Of a stretch of DNA of 18,635 bases, positions 7,080-14,216 are shown piece after piece. The notes under the pieces are model-generated. The model searched no databases. It worked only from the letters and a program-made list of their open reading frames with translations, and was not told where the DNA came from. Numbering within the stretch: position 1 is the stretch's first letter; each line of letters starts with the position of its first letter. Both the position numbers and the translations under genes were made by a program. The stretch covers positions 1 to 18,635 of the forward strand of contig CAIUZX010000417.1 of NCBI GenBank assembly GCA_903903715.1, in the 5' to 3' direction. The stretch comes from an uncultured Caulobacterales bacterium (GTDB lineage: Bacteria > Pseudomonadota > Alphaproteobacteria > Caulobacterales > Caulobacteraceae).

Positions 7080-8192
7080 CTATGCGGCTTCAAGAACAAA
7101 TCCGAGGCTGTCTTCGAACTCGAGGAAGACATCCATCAAATCGTCGTAGGTGATCAGCCGCTTGGCCCCCGCTGGAAAGCGGTAGCGCCAGAAGCTGATG
7201 ATGTGCTGCATCGCGCCGAGCTGCTCGCCCAGTTGGTAGAACATCGAGGGCGCCTCAAGCAGAAAGGTCCGGAATGTCGTCGGCTTGCCGTTCACGGTCA
7301 GGTCGTTGTAGGCCCGGTTGTAGACGTCCAGCAGGCCTTGCACATTGGACGAGGTCGACATGAGGGCGCGCTGGATATTCCCACGCGCCTTCGGGATGTA
7401 GGTCGCTGCATCGGAACTGCGCGCGCCGCGCCCTTGCGTGTCCTGGATTTCGACCATGATCTCACCCAGCGGTTTGCCGAGATCCTTCAGCACCCACTTG
7501 TAATAGAGAAAGCCCCGCCAGCAGAACATGCCGTCGGAATATTCCTGGTCGGTCAGCTTCAGCGTGTCGCGAAGCGGCTCAAACCCGGCGTCCGGTGTGT
7601 TCGACAACAGCTTTTCAACAAGCCTCGAGGCGTAGGCGACCGACCCTGACCCGCCGCCCGAGGACAGCGTCACGAGCGCCATGATCTCCTGTCGGACGAA
7701 TTCGATCATGCGCTGGACGTCGCCGTCCGAGATCGCGAAATAGGCGTTGGCGGGCGTGATATCGTTCTTCGCCAGGAATTCCTTCAGAAGGAAGGGGTCG
7801 AGACTGGGCAGGCTGGCGACCAGATCCAGCACCATGCGATCACGCGACCCGGGCTTCAGATCATCGCCAAAGCAGTCCATCAGCAATTTTTCGTAATCAT
7901 TTTGCCCAACGAAAAACGACTGGGCGCCATAACGTAGATCCCCTCCGTCAATGGGAATGAGAATCTTCGTTGTATTCTGCGGAGGGACCTTAAAATTAAA
8001 GTATTCATCCTTTCGAAGGCGATGCTTAATAATAAGACAGCGATCCATGACTTTATTTTTGAAGAACGGACTAGCACTAAGCTCTGGCTCTTCCTTGAAC
8101 TTCTTGTGAGTCTGCATGAGGTTCAGCACGCGCGCCGTGGAGGCGGACGACTGCAACGCGGTCAGACTTCGAACCGAACGATCAGAGGACAT
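7080..8192 (-). CDS. Hypothetical protein with AT-rich 5' third
   Basis: I do not recognise this 370-aa protein. It has no signal peptide, membrane segment or familiar catalytic motif. It looks soluble, mostly helical in the C-terminal two thirds, with a GGGSGS turn around residue 175-180 and an acidic C-terminal end (DDLMDVFLEFEDSLG). Composition is uneven. By hand count, 7861-8100 (roughly residues 31-110) is 102 of 240 GC (42.5%), while 7561-7800 of the same gene is 148 of 240 (61.7%). The AT-rich part uses codons such as AAA, TTT, ATT and AAT that are scarce in neighbouring genes. The start at 8192 has no clear Shine-Dalgarno (CTCTCTCCGCA precedes it). It follows the NYN gene by 75 bp and precedes the DUF1223 gene by 78 bp on the same strand. 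Recent acquisition or recombination is possible. Confidence 0.75.
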   Translation of the reverse strand: MSSDRSVRSLTALQSSASTARVLNLMQTHKKFKEEPELSASPFFKNKVMDRCLIIKHRLRKDEYFNFKVPPQNTTKILIPIDGGDLRYGAQSFFVGQNDYEKLLMDCFGDDLKPGSRDRMVLDLVASLPSLDPFLLKEFLAKNDITPANAYFAISDGDVQRMIEFVRQEIMALVTLSSGGGSGSVAYASRLVEKLLSNTPDAGFEPLRDTLKLTDQEYSDGMFCWRGFLYYKWVLKDLGKPLGEIMVEIQDTQGRGARSSDAATYIPKARGNIQRALMSTSSNVQGLLDVYNRAYNDLTVNGKPTTFRTFLLEAPSMFYQLGEQLGAMQHIISFWRYRFPAGAKRLITYDDLMDVFLEFEDSLGFVLEAA

Positions 8193-8267
8193 TGCGGAGA
8201 GAGCCTAGCCTTTTGCTGACACTGTCCTGACCTTACGTGAAGTTCGTTAATACAAGCCTGATCTTGG

Positions 8268-9059
8268 TCAATTGGAGGACACAAGAACCAGGTGCCGTCT
8301 CTGCTTGGGCAAGAGGGGCGGATCGTACATGGCAGGCCGGATCACCGTCCGTCCCCGTCCTCGCACCACCTCGGGCAAAAGCGCCGCCTCGATGTGGGGC
8401 GTGTCGAGGCTGAGTTTCGCGTCGCACCACTCGAGGATGAAGCGGTTGTGCGCACGGCCCGGCGGCGAGACGCTGACCACCGACTTGTGCGGAAACTGCT
8501 GCTTCACGAACCGCGCCGTGGCCGCGTGATCACCGTCGGCGGTGATGATATAGGCGACGTCGAAGAGATCGGCTTGCGCGTCGCTCAGCACCGACAGGGC
8601 GAAGTTCACATCGCCCTGCTTTTCCGTCCAAGAGGTCCAGCGATGTCCGCAGGCCTTGCAGCCGTTGGTGTGCGCCACAAAGTGCCCCACCCGACAGGTG
8701 ACGCCCTTGGCCTCCATCGCACTCAGATAGGCGACGTGGCGAAGTTGCTTCGCACGGGAGGACGGCTTGAAAGCGGTGCACCAGACGACGCGCTTCAGCA
8801 CCTGGTCACGCGGGATCAACCCCTTCATCAGGGCGCGAAGATCGAGCCACTTGAGGTAGGGCCGCTTCAGGTCGTCCAGGGCGTGATAAAGGTTGAAGCC
8901 GTCGACATAGACCGCGACGCGCTTGCGGAACACCGGCGGCCGCCAGCCGCCCCGAACGACTTCCTTGACCTCACGACCGGTGCGCTTGGACCGGGCCTTG
9001 TCCCCAGCCGGCGATTCCTCCCTCGCCTCACCGTCCCGCGCCTTAGGTGTCGACATCAT
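8268..9059 (-). CDS. NYN domain (PIN-like) putative ribonuclease
   Basis: A 263-aa protein. Residues 1-45 are a charged, probably disordered lead (ARSKRTGREVKEVVRGG). The NYN domain spans about 47-215: VAVYVDGFNLYHAL (D53), then EKQGDVNFALSVLSDA (D150, D160) and VAYIITADGDHAA (D175, D177). These acidic residues occupy the metal-binding positions of LabA/NYN nucleases. A CKAC pair (C134, C137) inside GCKACGHRW is an insertion that could help bind a metal. A basic C-terminal tail carries RPAMYDPP. Family members cut or process RNA; the target here is unknown. The start is one of two adjacent ATGs (9059 or 9056); a longer frame to 9215 overlaps argS and was rejected. It lies 52 bp downstream of argS and 75 bp upstream of the unknown 370-aa gene. 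Confidence 0.85.
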   Translation of the reverse strand: MMSTPKARDGEAREESPAGDKARSKRTGREVKEVVRGGWRPPVFRKRVAVYVDGFNLYHALDDLKRPYLKWLDLRALMKGLIPRDQVLKRVVWCTAFKPSSRAKQLRHVAYLSAMEAKGVTCRVGHFVAHTNGCKACGHRWTSWTEKQGDVNFALSVLSDAQADLFDVAYIITADGDHAATARFVKQQFPHKSVVSVSPPGRAHNRFILEWCDAKLSLDTPHIEAALLPEVVRGRGRTVIRPAMYDPPLLPKQRRHLVLVSSN

Positions 9060-9100
9060 TGCGCTCTCGCTACGCCTACCCTCCGGCGCGCGGCGAAGGC

Positions 9101-9115
9101 TTAATAAAACCTTAC
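9101..9115 (+). promoter_or_regulatory. CtrA-box-like sequence between argS and the NYN gene
   Basis: TTAATAAAACCTTAC reads TTAA-N7-TTAC, one base from the TTAA-N7-TTAA box bound by the cell-cycle regulator CtrA in Caulobacter relatives. It sits at the argS stop, about 40 bp before the NYN start. The match is degenerate and short, so it may be chance; the local AT-richness is at least unusual for this region. Confidence 0.2.
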
Positions 9116-10872
9116 ATGCGCTCCGGCGTCTCGATTCCGAGCAAGCGCAGCGCAGAGTCAAGCTGATCCAGCGTGACTTTCGCCAAACGGAGCCGGGATG
9201 CGCGCGATTTCGCATCGGCTGCGACCAAAATCGGACAGGCGGCGTAGAATTTCGAGAAGGTCTGGGCCAAGCGATAGGCGTGCTCGGCGATCAGGTTCGG
9301 CGCCCGCCGCGCATAGGCCTCGGCCAGCGCCGCCTCGTAGGCGTCGAGCGCAAGGGTGAGGTCCCGCTCCGCCGGTTCCACCACCACGACCTCTCCGGCC
9401 GCGTGGCCTTCCACATCAGCCTTGCGGAGCAGCGATTTGATCCGCACCGCCTGATAGAGGAGATAGGGGCCGGTCTTGCCCTCGAAGCTCATGAAACGGT
9501 CGAGATCAAAGACGTAGGAGGTGCCGCGGAAATTGCCGAGATCGGCGAACTTGAGCGCGGCGACCGCGACCTTGTGCGCAGTGTCCTCGAAATCCTGCTC
9601 GGTGAGCTCCGCGCCGAGGCCGGCGTCTTTCAGCCTCTCGCGCGCCTTGTCCTTCGCCATCTCGATCAGGTCGTGCAGCTTCAGCACCCCGCCTTCACGG
9701 GTCTTGAAGGGCTTGCCGTCCGGGCCGTTCATGGTGCCGAAGCCGATGTGCTCGAGCCCGTCCTCCGCCGCGTAACCGGCGAGACGCGCCGCCCGGAACA
9801 CCTGCTCGAAATGGTCCGCCTGACGCTGGTCGACGACATAGAGGATCAGCTCGGGATCGAACCGGTTGCGGCGGTCGACGATCGTGGCGAGATCGGTGGT
9901 GCCGTACATGGCCGAGCCTTCCGACGACACGACCAGCAATGGCGGCAGTTCGCGCTTGTCGCCGTCCTTCGCCACGCGAACGATGCGGGCGCCCTGGTCG
10001 AGCTCCAGAAGCCCCTTCGCCTCCAGTTCGGCGACCATACCAGCGATCAGGGGATCGGCGTCGCTCTCTCCGTTCCAGAGGTCGAATTCGATATCGAGGG
10101 CGGAAAACTCCCGCTCCAGCGCCGTGCGACTCACCTCGACGAAGCAGCGCCACAGGGCGCGATAGCCGGGGCGGCCGCCCTGCAGCTCCGCCGTCGCCTT
10201 GCGGGCGCGGTCGCGGTACTCAAGGTCGGTCTTGGCCCTGGCCGCCGCCAGCGGGTAAAGCCGCTCGAGATCAGCGAGGGAGACGGGGCTTTCCGACGGA
10301 AACGGCCCATCCCCGTCCGCGAGGAAGTCGAGATCCGGCTGCTCGTCGCCTACGGCCACGATCAGGAGCCCCATCTGGAAGCCCCAGTCGCCGAAATGGG
10401 CGTCGCCCCAGACCTCATCGCCCCTAAAGCGGAACAGGCGCTTGAGGCTCTCGCCGATGATCGATGCGCGCAGATGGCCGACGTGCATCGGCTTGGCGAC
10501 ATTGGGGCCGCCATAGTCGACGACCACGCGGCGGGGCGCGGGCTCCAGGCCTGCCCCCAGTCTCGGATCCTCGGCGATCGCGTTCGCGCGGAGGCTCAGG
10601 GTCGCATCCGACAGGACGAGGTTGATGAAGCCGGGGCCCGCCAGCTCGACCGCAGCAAACATCGGATCAGGCTTCAGGATCGCCACGATCTCTTCCGCCA
10701 GCGCGCGGGGATTGGCCTTGGCGGCCTTTGCGGCGGCGAGGGCGCCGTTGCACTGAAAGTCCGCCAGGTCCGGACGATCCGAGGCCGTCACCCTGCCAAG
10801 TTCCGCCGGAAGGCCGGCCTGCGCAAACGCGTCAGACACGACCGTCGTCAATCTTGACTTCAGATCAGTCAT
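9112..10872 (-). CDS. argS: Arginyl-tRNA synthetase
   Basis: Class I aminoacyl-tRNA synthetase that charges tRNA-Arg with arginine; essential cytosolic enzyme. The 586-aa protein has the N-terminal additional domain (about 1-110), the signature VDYGGPNVAKPMHVGHLRAS with HVGH at 130-133 (HIGH motif), SEGSAMYGTTDLAT, LYVVDQRQADHFEQVF, and GPDGKPFKTREGG (384-395), the divergent KMSK loop usual in ArgS. The C-terminal DALR anticodon domain ends in QTFSKFYAACPIL, RLRLAKVTLDQLDSALRLLGIETPERM (in part). Length matches the family. Its ATG overlaps the stop of the preceding secreted-protein gene by 4 bp, suggesting translational coupling. Confidence 0.97.
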   Translation of the reverse strand: MTDLKSRLTTVVSDAFAQAGLPAELGRVTASDRPDLADFQCNGALAAAKAAKANPRALAEEIVAILKPDPMFAAVELAGPGFINLVLSDATLSLRANAIAEDPRLGAGLEPAPRRVVVDYGGPNVAKPMHVGHLRASIIGESLKRLFRFRGDEVWGDAHFGDWGFQMGLLIVAVGDEQPDLDFLADGDGPFPSESPVSLADLERLYPLAAARAKTDLEYRDRARKATAELQGGRPGYRALWRCFVEVSRTALEREFSALDIEFDLWNGESDADPLIAGMVAELEAKGLLELDQGARIVRVAKDGDKRELPPLLVVSSEGSAMYGTTDLATIVDRRNRFDPELILYVVDQRQADHFEQVFRAARLAGYAAEDGLEHIGFGTMNGPDGKPFKTREGGVLKLHDLIEMAKDKARERLKDAGLGAELTEQDFEDTAHKVAVAALKFADLGNFRGTSYVFDLDRFMSFEGKTGPYLLYQAVRIKSLLRKADVEGHAAGEVVVVEPAERDLTLALDAYEAALAEAYARRAPNLIAEHAYRLAQTFSKFYAACPILVAADAKSRASRLRLAKVTLDQLDSALRLLGIETPERM

Positions 10873-11579
10873 TTCGGCTGGGAGTCGCCTGTCGCCACGG
10901 ACGGCTTCTTCCCGCCATCGAACGCGTTCATGCGGAAGCGCTTGCCGTCGCGGTTGAACGCCGCCATTTCCGGCGAGACGTCAAAGCCTACGAGAACTTC
11001 GAAGTTCGAACCGTTGACGGTGGCGGTCGCCCGCGGAATGACGATGTCGTCGATGTTCTCGACCTTCAGCACGCGGTCGGTGTCGGCGTTGAAGTCCGCC
11101 TTCACGTCAAAGTACTGCTTGGCGAGGACGGTGCGGTTGCGCAGGGTCACGGCGACCCAGTAGCGATAGTCGTTCGACCACCCGGTGGCCTGCGGTCCGC
11201 GGCCGAGGCCGAATCCCACCTGCATCCTCAGCCGGATCGGCTCATCGCCCTTGTAGGTGCAGGAGGCGCGGACGCCCTCGATCTCGCCGGTGTAGCCCAC
11301 CGCCTCGACCGCTTCCTTGCTCGCCTTCAGTTCGACATAGCGGGCGGCGTCGTACAGCACCCGCACAAACGGACACGGGCCCGCAGCGTTGATTTTCGGC
11401 AGCGGCGCTTCTCCGAGCGTCCACTCCTTTTCCTTCTGCTTCTTCTTCTTGTCCGCCTCGTCCTGCTGCTTGCGGCGGTCGTCGTCCTCCTGCTGGCTGC
11501 GGCCTTGCGCATGGGCGTTCAGGGTCGGCACGGCGACCAGAAGACCAAATCCGAGAGTGGCGATCAGAAGTCGGCGCAT
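10869..11579 (-). CDS. Secreted protein of unknown function, translationally coupled to argS
   Basis: A 236-aa protein with a clear signal peptide, MRRLLIATLGFGLLVAVPTL followed by NAHA and probable cleavage before Q25. A very charged, probably coiled or disordered stretch follows at residues 29-52 (QQEDDDRRKQQDEADKKKKQ). The globular part from about 55 contains two cysteines, C69 (GPCPFVRVLYDAARYVEL) and C107 (SCTYKGDEPIRL), which could form a disulfide in the periplasm. It continues with beta-rich segments around WVAVTLRNRTVL and SNFEVLVGFDVS. I cannot assign a characterised family. The ATG at 11579 was chosen because it yields the signal peptide; the open frame to 11741 overlaps ispH. Its TGA overlaps the argS ATG by 4 bp. 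Confidence 0.85.
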   Translation of the reverse strand: MRRLLIATLGFGLLVAVPTLNAHAQGRSQQEDDDRRKQQDEADKKKKQKEKEWTLGEAPLPKINAAGPCPFVRVLYDAARYVELKASKEAVEAVGYTGEIEGVRASCTYKGDEPIRLRMQVGFGLGRGPQATGWSNDYRYWVAVTLRNRTVLAKQYFDVKADFNADTDRVLKVENIDDIVIPRATATVNGSNFEVLVGFDVSPEMAAFNRDGKRFRMNAFDGGKKPSVATGDSQPK

Positions 11580-11693
11580 ACATATCGTCCGGGGCTGCCG
11601 CGCGGCCTTTGCGGTCCGACGCGTGGTGTCGCCGCCTCCCTTATCCCCTTCCGCGCAACCCCGCAACGAAAGGCGCCGAAGGGGCGACGCGAC

Positions 11694-11706
11694 GTCTGGC
11701 GCAGAC
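11694..11706. promoter_or_regulatory. Small palindrome upstream of ispH
   Basis: GTCTG-GCG-CAGAC, a perfect 5-bp-arm inverted repeat 25 bp before the ispH ATG, inside the 152-bp divergent region between ispH and the secreted-protein gene. It is short enough to be chance but sits where an operator or leader hairpin would be. Confidence 0.22.
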
Positions 11707-11709
11707 CGG

Positions 11710-11731
11710 TTCGCCGCCTTAAGTTCGCCGC
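11710..11731 (+). repeat. Direct repeat immediately before the ispH start
   Basis: TTCGCCGC occurs at 11710-11717 and again at 11724-11731, separated by the palindrome CTTAAG. The second copy abuts the ispH ATG and occupies the place of a Shine-Dalgarno, which is not otherwise visible. Confidence 0.35.
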
Positions 11732-12697
11732 ATGACCACACCTAAGATCAGTCGCTCCGCGCTCACCATCCGGATGGCCAGCCCCCGAGGCTTCTGCGCC
11801 GGGGTGGATCGCGCGATCCAGATCGTTGAACGCGCCCTCACCAAGTTCGGCGCGCCGGTCTATGTCCGTCATGAGATCGTGCACAACCGTTATGTCGTCG
11901 AACGCCTGCGCGGGATGGGCGCAGTGTTCGTCAAGGAACTTGACGAATGCCCGGACGATCGGCCGGTCGTCTTCTCCGCCCACGGGGTGCCCAAGTCCGT
12001 GCCGCAGGCCGCCCGGGCGCGGGAGCTGTTGTTCCTTGACGCCACCTGCCCCCTCGTCTCGAAGGTCCACCTCGACGCCGAGCGCCATCACGCGGCAGGC
12101 CGCGAGATCGCGCTGATCGGCCACGCCGGCCACCCGGAGGTCATCGGCACGCTGGGGCAGCTTCCGACAGGGGCGATCACGCTGATCGAGACCGTTGCAG
12201 ACGTTGAGGGCTTTGAGCCGAAGGATCCGGAAAATCTCGCCTTCGTCACGCAGACCACCCTGTCGGTCGACGACACCGCCGACATCGTCGCCGCTCTAAA
12301 GGCCAAGTTTCCCAAGGTGACCGCGCCCCATCGGGAGGACATCTGCTACGCCACCACCAACCGGCAGGAAGCCGTCAAGCGCATCGCGCCGGACACCGAT
12401 CTCGTGCTGGTGGTCGGCTCCCGCCGGTCCTCCAACTCCCAGCGCCTCGTCGAAGTCGCGGTCCGGAGCGGCTCCAAGGCCGCCTATCTCATCGACTGCG
12501 CGGACGATATCGATCCGGCCTGGCTCAAGGGCGCCCGCACCATCGGGCTGACCGCCGGGGCGTCGGCGCCCGAGCTTCTGGTGGACGGCGTGCTCGAACA
12601 TTTCGCCGCCGCCTTTGATGTGACGGTGGAAGAAAAAGGCGCGGTGCGGGAAACCGTCACCTTCAAACTGCCGCGGATCCTGACCGACGACGCCTGA
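11732..12697 (+). CDS. ispH: 4-hydroxy-3-methylbut-2-enyl diphosphate reductase
   Basis: Last enzyme of the MEP isoprenoid pathway, a 4Fe-4S protein making IPP and DMAPP. The 321-aa sequence has the three cluster cysteines: C22 in PRGFCAGVDRAI, C106 in LDATCPLVSKVH and C205 in DICYATTNRQEAV. It also has YVRHEIVHNRYVVERL, FSAHGVPKSV, GHAGHPEVIGT with the proton-transfer Glu at 136, and VVGSRRSSNSQRLVE. It begins a plus-strand run with thrB and rnhA, a gene order common in Alphaproteobacteria. There is no clear Shine-Dalgarno before the ATG; a TTCGCCGC direct repeat fills that position. The alternative start at residue 15 would remove part of the first motif's lead-in and seems less likely. Confidence 0.97.
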   Translation: MTTPKISRSALTIRMASPRGFCAGVDRAIQIVERALTKFGAPVYVRHEIVHNRYVVERLRGMGAVFVKELDECPDDRPVVFSAHGVPKSVPQAARARELLFLDATCPLVSKVHLDAERHHAAGREIALIGHAGHPEVIGTLGQLPTGAITLIETVADVEGFEPKDPENLAFVTQTTLSVDDTADIVAALKAKFPKVTAPHREDICYATTNRQEAVKRIAPDTDLVLVVGSRRSSNSQRLVEVAVRSGSKAAYLIDCADDIDPAWLKGARTIGLTAGASAPELLVDGVLEHFAAAFDVTVEEKGAVRETVTFKLPRILTDDA

Positions 12698-12771
12698 TCG
12701 GGAAAGTCTGAGCGGGGACCTGCTGCGCGTCAGCCTCTTGACCTTAAGCGTGAAGCCGAAGATCAAGCCCC

Positions 12772-13741
12772 GTGGCCGTCTACACCAACATCACCGAATC
12801 TGAGCTCTCCGCGTTCCTGGCGACCTATGACCTGGGGACCCTGCGCAGCTTCGCGGGCATCGCCCAGGGCGTGGAAAACTCGAACTTTCGGGTCGAGACA
12901 GAACGGGGCCGTTACATCCTGACCCTCTACGAACGCCGGGTGCGTTCCGAAGACCTGCCCTTTTTTTCTGGGATTAATGCGTCATTTGGCCGCAGCTGGC
13001 TTTCCGAGTCCGAGGCCGGAGCTGGATCGTTCAGGCAAGATGCTGAGCGTTTTGAACGACAAGCCCGCCGCCATCGTCAGCTTTCTGTCCGGCGCGTCGG
13101 ATGTGTCCCCCGGCTGGGAAAAATGCCGAGCCGCCGGTGAGGGGCTGGCGGCGCTCCACGCCACGGCGGCGGACTTCTCCATCCGCCGCGCCAACAGTCT
13201 GGGCAAGGCGAGCTGGCGGCCGCTGTTCGACGCGCATCGCTCGGCCTGTCGTGAATTCGCCCCCGATCTCGAAGACCTGATTGCAGCGGACCTGGACGCC
13301 CTGGACGCCGCCTGGCCGTCGAACCTGCCGGACGGCGTGATCCACGCGGACCTCTTCCCCGACAATGTCTTCTTCGAGGGCGACCGGTTCGCCGCCGCCA
13401 TCGACTTCTATTTCGCCTGCAATGACGTGCTGGCCTATGACCTTGCGGTCTGCCTCAACGCGTGGTGCCACACCGAGGGCGGCGCGCTGCGGGTCGAGCT
13501 CGCACGCGCGATGGTGCAGGGCTACGAAGGCAGACGCCCCCTCACATCGGAAGAGCGCAACGCCTTGCCGGTCCTCGCCCGGGGCGCGGCGATGCGCTTC
13601 TTCCTGACCCGGCTCGCAGACTGGGGCGCGACGCCGGAAGGGGCGCTGGTCAAGCCGCACAACCCGATGGACTACGCCGCCCGCCTCGCCTTCCATCGAA
13701 AGGCCGCCGGCGACCTCAGCCTCTACGGCCTCAAGCCATGA
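12772..13741 (+). pseudogene. thrB: Homoserine kinase (APH-fold ThrB), frame interrupted in a T7 run
   Basis: ATP-dependent phosphorylation of homoserine in threonine synthesis. The GTG at 12772 opens MAVYTNITESELSAFL...GVENSNFRV...LPFF (65 codons), the typical ThrB N-lobe. After seven T (12961-12967) that frame turns into unrelated sequence and stops at 13140. If one T is removed, reading resumes at CTG 12968 as LGLMRHLAAAGFPSPRPEL and runs 257 residues to the TGA at 13741, with VIHADLFPDNVFFEG and AAIDFYFACNDVLAYDLAVC, the catalytic and metal-binding loops. The corrected 322-aa protein has normal family length. No other lesion is seen, so this could be a sequencing error, a recent null mutation, or slippage-tolerant expression. 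Its stop overlaps the rnhA ATG by 4 bp. Confidence 0.88.
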
Positions 13742-14184
13742 CGCCCAAGGTCGTGGTCTATACCGACGGGGCCTGCAGTGGGAACCCGGGCCCGGGCGGC
13801 TGGGGCGCACTGATGCTGTCCGGCAAGCACGAGAAGGAAATCTGTGGGGGCGAGCCGAACACCACCAACAACCGGATGGAGCTGATGGCCGCCATCCAGG
13901 CGCTGGAGACGATGAACCGCCCCTGTCAGGTGGAACTGCACACCGACAGCCAGTACTTGCGCCAGGGCATCACCGAGTGGCTGCCCGGCTGGAAGGCGCG
14001 CGGCTGGCGCACGGCGGCCAAGGCGCCCGTGAAGAACGAGGACCTCTGGCGCCGACTCGATGAGGCGAGGCTCCGCCACACGGTGAGCTGGCACTGGGTC
14101 AAGGGCCACGCGGGACACCCGCTCAACGAACGCGCCGACGCCCTGGCGCGAGAAGGTTTGAAAGCGTGTCGAACAGCCGGGTGA
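13738..14184 (+). CDS. rnhA: Ribonuclease HI
   Basis: Endonuclease that cuts the RNA strand of RNA-DNA hybrids (R-loops, primers). The 148-aa protein has all catalytic residues in place: D10 in VYTDGACSGNPGPGGWGA, E48 in NRMELMAA, D70 in LHTDSQYL and D134 in NERADALAREG, plus H124 in WVKGHAGHPLN. The basic handle region (GWKARGWRTAAKAPVKNEDLW) is present, and length matches bacterial RNase HI. The ATG overlaps the thrB stop by 4 bp, so translation is probably coupled to thrB, and a thrB frameshift could lower its expression by polarity. Confidence 0.97.
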   Translation: MTPKVVVYTDGACSGNPGPGGWGALMLSGKHEKEICGGEPNTTNNRMELMAAIQALETMNRPCQVELHTDSQYLRQGITEWLPGWKARGWRTAAKAPVKNEDLWRRLDEARLRHTVSWHWVKGHAGHPLNERADALAREGLKACRTAG

Positions 14185-14196
14185 CGAAACCTGATC

Positions 14197-14214
14197 TGTC
14201 GGTTTAAACTGACA
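14197..14214 (+). promoter_or_regulatory. 18-bp palindrome immediately before the acetyltransferase start
   Basis: TGTCGGTTTAAACTGACA is self-complementary except for one G/T pair, which becomes a G-U wobble in RNA. The result is a 7-bp stem with a UUAA loop. It ends 2 nt before the ATG at 14217 and replaces any visible Shine-Dalgarno in the 32-bp rnhA gap. It could be a translational control hairpin or a dimeric repressor site. Confidence 0.5.
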
Positions 14215-14216
14215 TC

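Noticed and set aside
5985..7649. 554-codon plus-strand frame spanning selO to the unknown gene
   Set aside because: It crosses several convincing minus-strand genes and their gaps and encodes low-complexity Arg/Gly/Pro sequence.
9060..9215. Longer start for the NYN gene reaching into argS
   Set aside because: The added residues are the out-of-frame 3' end of argS, and the double ATG at 9059/9056 is the better start.
8923..10857. 644-codon plus-strand frame opposite argS
   Set aside because: Shadow of argS; no recognisable domain, and composition is typical of an antisense frame.
12977..13741. Independent gene starting at ATG 12977
   Set aside because: It is the C-terminal three quarters of homoserine kinase without its N-lobe; best read as the continuation of thrB after the T7 frameshift.
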